Source: Pyxicephalus adspersus (lineage: Eukaryota; Chordata; Amphibia; Anura; Pyxicephalidae). From it: 64,000 nt of DNA. The stretch lies in the NCBI RefSeq assembly GCF_032062135.1, contig NC_092858.1:166297473-166361472 (forward strand), read 5' to 3'. The translations under genes and the position numbers were made by a program. The notes beneath the pieces are model-generated. The model made no database searches. It was not told the DNA's origin and saw only the letters and a program-made list of their open reading frames with translations. Shown here piece after piece: positions 57,756 to 64,000 of this stretch. Numbering within the stretch: position 1 is the stretch's first letter; every line of letters begins with the position of its first letter.

Positions 57756-58264
57756 AAGTACGGGGGGACTCACTTACCTTCCTCCGTCGGTGTCCTCCGT
57801 CGTCCTGCTTGTCCCCTCAATTCCCGGGGACACGTCTTGCTCCTCCAATCTCCAGCCGCGAAGTGCAGAGACGTTCCCCAGGGTTTCTCAGTGACGTTGG
57901 TACATGCGTCAATGCGGGTGGGAGATTCAGCGGGAAATTCAAATATTTTTGCATTAGATTCAATACAAAATAGCTGGATTGAGTCCAATACAAAGAAATT
58001 TTCATATAATATATAAATAATTATATTATATATATATTATACATGCTACTGTGCGCCTACATTACATGTTTAAATTTTTTTTTTAACAGATTTTTGTGTT
58101 TTTTTTATTTAAAGTTTATTATTAAATGTATTAAATATTGGAAATATTTCGGTGAGTTATGCCTAAGAATTATAGCCTACAATGTAAAATAAATTTCCAT
58201 GCACAAAAAATGTAACACTCTTTGCATGGAAATTTGGACAGAATTAGAACGCTAGGGGGGTTAT
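57756..58264 (-). mobile_element. piggyBac-type MITE nested in the L1 fragment
   Basis: The right end is GACAGAATTAGAACGCTAGG then TTAT. It contains the GC-rich core 'AGACGTTCCCCAGGGTTTCT' and the double palindrome at 57948-57994. Its left terminal repeat is missing. Confidence 0.7.
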
Positions 58265-58345
58265 TATGTTTTATTTGCATTGTTTTTCTTTGTGATCCTG
58301 CTTTGTTGTATACCTGTATATGTTAAAAATGTAATAAAAATTTAC
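58265..58345 (+). repeat. Probable L1 3' end after the nested MITE
   Basis: 'TGTTGTATACCTGTATATGT' and 'AAAAATGTAATAAAAATTTA' resemble the 3' end of the L1 at 21330-21410. Confidence 0.45.
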
Positions 58346-58349
58346 ATTT

Positions 58350-60010
58350 TAAAAAATGAACTGGCGATCTAATTATGTCAGTATTTTTATGTCAAAAGCG
58401 GTATATTTTTTGCATAGAAATTTCTTGTTTAATATTGTTGACCTGTAATTCTTAGGAATAACTCCCGTGTATGATAAAGTTTGAAACAAAAAACATAAAT
58501 TTTAATATAATAAATATTCATAAATAATAATTTATATTATGAAATAATATAATAACAATCAAATTAATTTAATATTTTAATCAAATCAAAAACGCTGAAA
58601 TTTGTCCAAACAAGGCTGCAATATTATTGTTAAATTAGGAGGCACTGCATATTGGTCTAGAACACATCCCGGGTATGGTAAATTTTGAAACATGGGACTG
58701 CACAAGCTACGACGTCACAATCAGGACAGTAGAATCTGGTTTACTTTCTGATCTTCCTTCCACTGTCATCTCTCTTCGAGCAAAAAATCATGCACATCCT
58801 TGTAGGTGCTGTCTTTTTTGCAGTTGGTGGGATGTAGGCTGTGAAGTGACGACCAGTTAGGTGTTCCGGGTTGACAACTGCAACAGCACAAGGTTCAGGT
58901 CTATTCACGACCATTGATGGTGTTTGGTGGTTAATGACAATACATTCAAAAAGTTTTCAGATCTTTTTGTAGTACTTCTTTTGCTGACACCACCTTTTGC
59001 GCGTACCATAACAGTGGAGGCATTATGGACTGTACTCATTAGGTACACATTTTTCTTGTCACACCATCAGAGGGTCATCATTTTGCCTTTCTGGCAGGTA
59101 ACCAATTCTCTTGTCTTCAGCTTCCTTTTTGCAAACATTGATAGCAGGTTACGCCGCTTAGCTCTAACGGTTCCATATGCAATTGTTTTTTTTGTTCAGG
59201 AGATCTAAAAAAGTCGGTTGTGACACAAAAGCCCTGATCTAGCAGTGGCTCAATGAGTGAGAGAACAGAAGATGTTGCCATTTCATAGTTGCTGTATTTT
59301 GGATTGAATTTTGTTCCTTTTCCAGTTTTTAGGACTGAATTCCAAATGTAGCCAGTTGACCATTCGCACAGTATGTAGGATTTCACGCCAAATCATGCTC
59401 TCTTTCGCACATTACTGACCTCAAGCTCAAATTTGTCACTGTGTTCACTGTCACTGTCTGATGACAAGTTTCATGGTGAATCACTATTCTAAATCACTAT
59501 CCCTGCTTTTTTGGGTGTTCGAAAGAAGCTTTTGTGCTGGCGAAACGCCTTTTAAAAACCATGGATGTGGTCAAGTTTCTAGTAAGAAGTCAGGGACATA
59601 CAAGGTCAGGGACAAGTGTTTAAATGAGGAAATGGTCAGAAAAATTTCAGGCAAATGTCAGGGCTGGTAGTGGACAAACAGTAAATCAGGGCACTTGACA
59701 ATGCTGATAGATATACTTTTGCATTTATTAATATATTTCACTGTAATCAAGGGGTAAAAGCAGATTACAATGTAATCTGGTTTTAAATTTCCTGCCAAGC
59801 CATGCCTCCCCAGCGTACAGTGTACGCATCACGCATCACATCGATCAAGTCGAGGATGCAATGCAGAAGCCGGCCAGGGATTGCTGGAGGACGCCGCTGG
59901 ATCATGGTGAGCAGGTAGGCTTTTTTTCTATGTGGCTCTGGGTTACCGCTTTTGGTACAAATGCCGGCCGGGCATTTGCTCGCGAGCGTGTGGCTGGGGA
60001 CATTTAAAAA
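58350..60010 (-). mobile_element. Second piggyBac element, decayed, minus strand
   Basis: Its 3' end is on the left (CTGGCGATCTAATTATGTCA at 58361) and its 5' part on the right, with the AAAGCAGATTAC/GTAATCTG inverted pair at 59757-59785. UTRs and coding remnants align with the element at 6165-9472. The terminal TTAA is decayed on the left; TTAA occurs at 60003 and 60014 on the right. Confidence 0.75.
58670..59540 (-). pseudogene. piggyBac transposase remnant
   Basis: The minus-strand frame 59386-59117 reads YILCEWSTGYIWNSVLKTGK and MATSSVLSLIEPLLDQGFCV then TTDFF, covering the second catalytic aspartate region lost from the 6831 copy. At 58680-58860 it reads LTGRHFTAYIPPT and CPDCDVVACAVPCFKIYHTR, the C-terminal zinc domain. 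The first half of the gene is deleted except an acidic stretch near 59440-59520. Inactive. Confidence 0.8.
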
Positions 60011-60049
60011 TACTTAATATTCATACTGCCTATGAATAGGCAACCTATC

Positions 60050-60181
60050 CATTAGGTTGTGTTAATGACATATGACACAATAGATTGTTAACCCCTTTGA
60101 GGGACAGTTAGCGACATGACTATGTACTTTGTAAAGTACTGCGTAATATGTCAGCGCTAAATAAATACTGTGTAATAATAA
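60050..60181 (+). repeat. SINE 3' half
   Basis: 'CCCTTTGAGGGACAGTTAGC', 'GACTATGTACTTTGTAAAGT', 'GCGTAATATGTCAGCGCTAA' and TAATAATAAG. Confidence 0.75.
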
Positions 60182-61593
60182 GGGTATCAAATATACTGGT
60201 ACTTTAAAGCACCTATTTTAAAAGGGCTATAAAACAGTGTTGGCAAAATAAACATTAAAGGATTTTGTCATGAATCCTCTCAGTTGCACTAACAAAAATA
60301 TGCTAACAAAAACTTAGGGTAAAATCATTTAGGGTAGCTCAGCAGTCAAGGTAATTCCTAATTTGGCTCTATAAATAGTTTTGCACAAAATATGCCAACC
60401 ACAGTCTATCTATAGTGATATCCACTAGATGTTTGAGAAATAGCAGCTCAGCTCATTAATACCCATTGCACTGTGGCAATATAGAACAAGACAAGCCTGG
60501 AGCTACATAATTTCTTTTGCAGGGTATAGTCATTATATAGCTGTCCTAGATGTGTCACCATATCATTGTAACTGTATCTTTAAGTTGCACAGACATTGAC
60601 ATCTTGACAACCAGAGAATAGCTCAGAATTTGTTATAAAATGGCATACTGATCCTCTGTGAATTTTCTTTTTCCATAAAAGATGGTTACTCCATTGGATG
60701 TGTAAATGGCTGTATATTTTTTTTCTCATCCATTAGGGGAGACAGGAAACTATGAATCTTCATGTTATACTGCCTCCTACAGGAGTATTGAAGCTTGGCA
60801 AGCCAAAATAATTTGTAGAACTGTCCGTGGTATAGCCCTTCCTACTACCAACCTCTATCAATTTATTAGTGTTAGGGACAGGTATTGTCCCTTCTGCAAT
60901 ATTGTCTTACCTGCCCAATCTTTCTGGGTTTCTGAAAACGTAGCTGCAGAGTTGCACATGCGTAGCTTCAGCTTTGGTTGCCAAGGAAACCCCGGCTTCA
61001 CTTGCATGTGCTGGGGATGAATAAACTCCAGAGCAATTTTTACACTTTTAACCTTTGAGCTTGTTGACTTGGCAATTACATTTTCATTAAGAGAAGTAAC
61101 AAAGCCTTTCTTTTTGGCAATATTAACTTGAAACTGTTTTGTTTTTTTCTTGTTTGACCATTGTTAGTTTTTAAAACTAACATTCACAGCAATTCAAAGT
61201 GCAGATTTTATACTATCATTTCTCCTGCATTGAATTAAACTAAAATTACACTTCTATTCAAATGCCTAGCACAGTTATTTAAAGCTTTTTCGTTTTCCTT
61301 TATTCAATTTTATGTTAAGGAGCGAATGATTGGAAATGCAAAAAAATGTAAAATTTTATTTGTGAAAAATAGAAATAGCAAAAAAGTAAGCAGCAAAATA
61401 TTAGCTAAGAAAAGAAGAGAAGTAAAAAGTTAAATGGGGCAGATTGGGGATGGTTAATGAAGGATAACTAAGATGGTAAACAGGAACATGGCCTGTGTCA
61501 TTATTTTAGTGTTTCTGTTTTTTTGTAACTTGCAGGGTTGTTTTTATATGCAGATCAAAAAATCTGCCTTTAATCTGCTATGATAAATTATAA
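60182..61593. other. Intergenic, nothing firmly recognised
   Basis: 60717 starts a short match to the 28495 repeat. The 104-codon frame at 60706-61020 shows no known domain and is probably chance. Confidence 0.45.
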
Positions 61594-61709
61594 ACTATTC
61601 TGGGCAGGGTCCCCTCCTCCTCCTGTGTCACTGTCTGTATCTGTCTGTCATTTGCAACCCCAATTTAATGTACAGTGCTGCATAACATGTTGGCCCTAAA
61701 TAAATACTG

Positions 61710-61742
<33 letters not shown>

Positions 61743-61770
61743 AATAATAATAATATTAATGATATACAAT
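61594..61770 (+). repeat. SINE/LINE 3' tail with (TTA)n
   Basis: 'CTCCTCCTCCTGTGTCACTG', 'ACAGTGCTGCATAACATGTT', then (TTA)n running into (AAT)n. Confidence 0.8.
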
Positions 61771-62078
61771 GTGGCTAATTTATCAATTGAAATCGTATGT
61801 TCACGTCCAGGCACATATTCACAAATCCACATGCAAATCATCCAACCTACCTAACAACGCATTTTAAGCCGCTGAAAATACGCTGGCATATTCTCCCTAT
61901 ATTTAATAACTCAAATGATATAGCGCTTCTAGGCAGGTTTATCAGGCAGGTTGATCCTGGCGAGCTTGCATTAAAATGTATTCTTTAGAAAGGAAATCAT
62001 TCTTTCAAATGGTACACATCTCCCCAATACCCCTAAAAAAATCATGTATTATATGTACAGCCATTTAAAAATTATGTA
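61771..62078. other. Intergenic, nothing recognised
   Basis: No feature identified. Confidence 0.5.
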
Positions 62079-62301
62079 CAGGTAGTCCCCAGGTTACATA
62101 CGAGATAAGGAATGTAGGTTTGTTCCTAAGTTGAATTTGTACGTAAATTATAACAGGTACATTATTTTATTAAATGCAATTAGGATTAACTGTGAGTTAA
62201 ACACAAACAAAGCTAAAAAAAAAAAAAAAAAAAAAAGGTAAACCCCGTTTGTATCTAGGAGTGGTCCATACGTTAGATGTCCTTAATTCGGGGACTACCT
62301 G
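62079..62301. mobile_element. Tigger/pogo-like MITE, short intact copy
   Basis: CAGGTAGTCCCCAGGTTACA at the left; inverted CAGGTAGTCCCCGAATTAAG at the right; TA on both sides; A-run in the middle. 223 bp. Confidence 0.92.
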
Positions 62302-64000
62302 TAACATGCTTTTATCCTACACCATCCTGTTTTTCACCTTGGAAGAGTTGTGATCATTCCTGCATTCCTCACTGGTCATCTGACTATGAAATAAATTGTG
62401 TTAGAGATGTCCTCTTCAAACTAAATTTGATTTAACATAATTTGACAATACATTTTGCATCCAGTACACAGCTGAACCGGTTAGTATCTCAGCTTAAACA
62501 ACAGAAATGTAGTTGGCCAAATAGCAACCACATTTACCTGTTAATGGCAAGTGTCTGAGAAGTGAGGTGTTCCTTATTTGGTCCTTACAAAAAAAGTATT
62601 TGTGCTAAATTTTGAGCAAAGATTACACAATCCTGTTTTTGTAAATGACTATTTTTTTAAGGTCATTACACAAATACTTGTATAGTATTGAGATTGAACT
62701 TCATACTTGTTTACACTAATTCTTAGAAAAATTTCTCTACTTTCACATTCCTCGTTGATGGGATAACCAAACTAAATGATGAGTCTACTTGGCCCACATT
62801 AAACAAAACTTATCTAGGTGAAGGGTAGAATAATTGTGAGGGACACTAACCTTTGGACATTGGTCAAACAGAAACTAGACACTAGGCTGACTTACCCAAA
62901 CAAATGTCTTCACGCAGGAGAACTCAAACACAAAGAGTACAGCCTGGGGTCACTTAGTTGAAGAATAAGACATGTCTCACCTGGCACCCGGCATCCAGCA
63001 TCCACCTAATGAGCTCAGTCGTGTCTGCATGCCACCTGACCAGCCCAGACACGTGCCACCTGACCAGACTGCCAAGGCCGCCTTGACCTGGTGGTGGGTC
63101 CCTGGCTTTGAGGAGCAGGTTTCTGAGTGAGGTTGAGAAGCTGCCTGGCCACACTGGGTTCACCCAATCCACCTGCATCAGCTGGGTTCAAAAAGTTACA
63201 AAAAAACCAAAAACATTACAAAGCGATTCCAAAATCAAACATTCATGGTCACCAAAAAGACTACAGAACATAAGTTTGACAGGAGTGTCACAGAAAAAGG
63301 AAATCAAGGGCCCTTAACATATTTTACGGTATTAACAATATTACGGTTTTGATTTCATAGCATACCATCTGAAACATAATGGCTACTGTAGAACACATTA
63401 TAGAGGCAACCAAAAGATAGCAGACAACCTGATTAAACTGTAACAAACTTGTCAAGGTGTGCACTCCCTTCCACATTGAGGATTTGAAAGAATAACCTAC
63501 ATCTATCTTCCAAAAATAACTTAAACTAAAAAATACATATTGATGGTGAAATATGATGGTGGTATGTGGTGGTTGCTGGACAGGATAATGCTGATCCACC
63601 TTACCAAGAAGTTGAGGAGCAGCCATCCACATCATACCAAAATCCTGTACTGAATCGTCTGCCACGGCTTTTTTTAAAACGTAGGAACCTTGATGACATG
63701 GGGGCCACAATGTGAAAGTGCAATCTGTCCTGTAAAGTCATCCACAACTTGTACAGTCTTTTGGAGGACAAAAAAGAAGACCAAAAGAAGCCAGGCTGTG
63801 CCAGACTCCTGGCACCTCTTTATATACTAGACAGGAGATCGTTCCAGACAACCTCGGGATTAGTTTGTGGCCTAAGCCACCCCATAGTTTCCAGGGTGTT
63901 TATTACCTTGCATGGCATGGCAGTGGGGGAATGTAAAGGTGGATTTTGGGGGGCCATCGTTTGCATCCATGTGGAAATTCAGGCCCCTAAGCAACAGAAA
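62302..64000. other. Intergenic to window end, nothing recognised
   Basis: GC-richer patch at 62970-63180 with repeated CCACCTGACCAG. Open frames at 62954-63178 and 63324-63710 (minus strand) have no recognised domain. Confidence 0.45.

Noticed and set aside
60706..61020. 104-codon frame as a possible new exon or gene
   Set aside because: No domain, no clear splice signals, and its start lies in a dispersed repeat.
45501..64000. CHAF1B, the gene next to MORC3 in mammals, expected downstream
   Set aside because: No WD-repeat exon text was seen in either orientation, so conserved neighbourhood cannot be claimed within this window.

Overview
The window is vertebrate, almost certainly anuran amphibian, nuclear DNA. 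It is AT-rich, full of introns and transposon remnants, and carries two assembly gaps (4260-4667 and 5384-5974). The amphibian call rests on the mix of repeats: piggyBac, hAT, Tc1 and Tigger-like DNA transposons, L1 and Tx1-like LINEs, a Penelope-like element, and a tRNA-headed SINE whose tail reads like 'TAATATGTTGGCGCTATATA'. The species cannot be named from the sequence.

The only cellular gene recognised is MORC3 (GHKL ATPase, CW zinc finger, coiled coil), and it is present twice, head to tail. The left edge holds only the last coding exon (303-492) of an upstream copy, which I call copy 1. Copy 2 is complete from ATG to stop: 17 coding exons between 12135 and 45066. All splice phases agree and the spliced length is 2424 nt (807 codons plus stop). 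The last intron and the 3' flank are also alignable between the copies, so this is a segmental duplication and not a retrocopy. Copy 2 has the ATPase motif residues E35/N39, the DNGKG and GxGxKS motifs, all four CW cysteines and a C-terminal coiled coil. One of its introns is a textbook U12-type AT-AC intron (23772-26555), and a second (29193-29888) has U12-like signals.

Layout: 1-790, end of MORC3 copy 1. 791-12134, intergenic, with an LTR-like repeat, a decayed piggyBac element with a nested MITE and a hairpin-rich 5' region, a hammerhead-ribozyme-like fold of the Penelope type, and a 34-37 bp minisatellite that ends next to the copy 2 promoter. 12135-45066, MORC3 copy 2, whose introns hold a Penelope RT fragment, L1 and Tx1-like LINE remnants, a Tc1 element, hAT and Tigger MITEs and a cluster of TTAA-flanked MITEs. 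45067-64000, intergenic, with more MITEs and SINEs, a decayed hAT transposase with three tandem-repeat arrays in or near it, an L1 split by a MITE, and a second piggyBac remnant on the minus strand. No further cellular gene was recognised after 45.5 kb.

No tRNA or rRNA gene, CRISPR array or bacterial-style operon was seen. Everything was read by eye. Boundaries of repeats without a clear target-site duplication are approximate.
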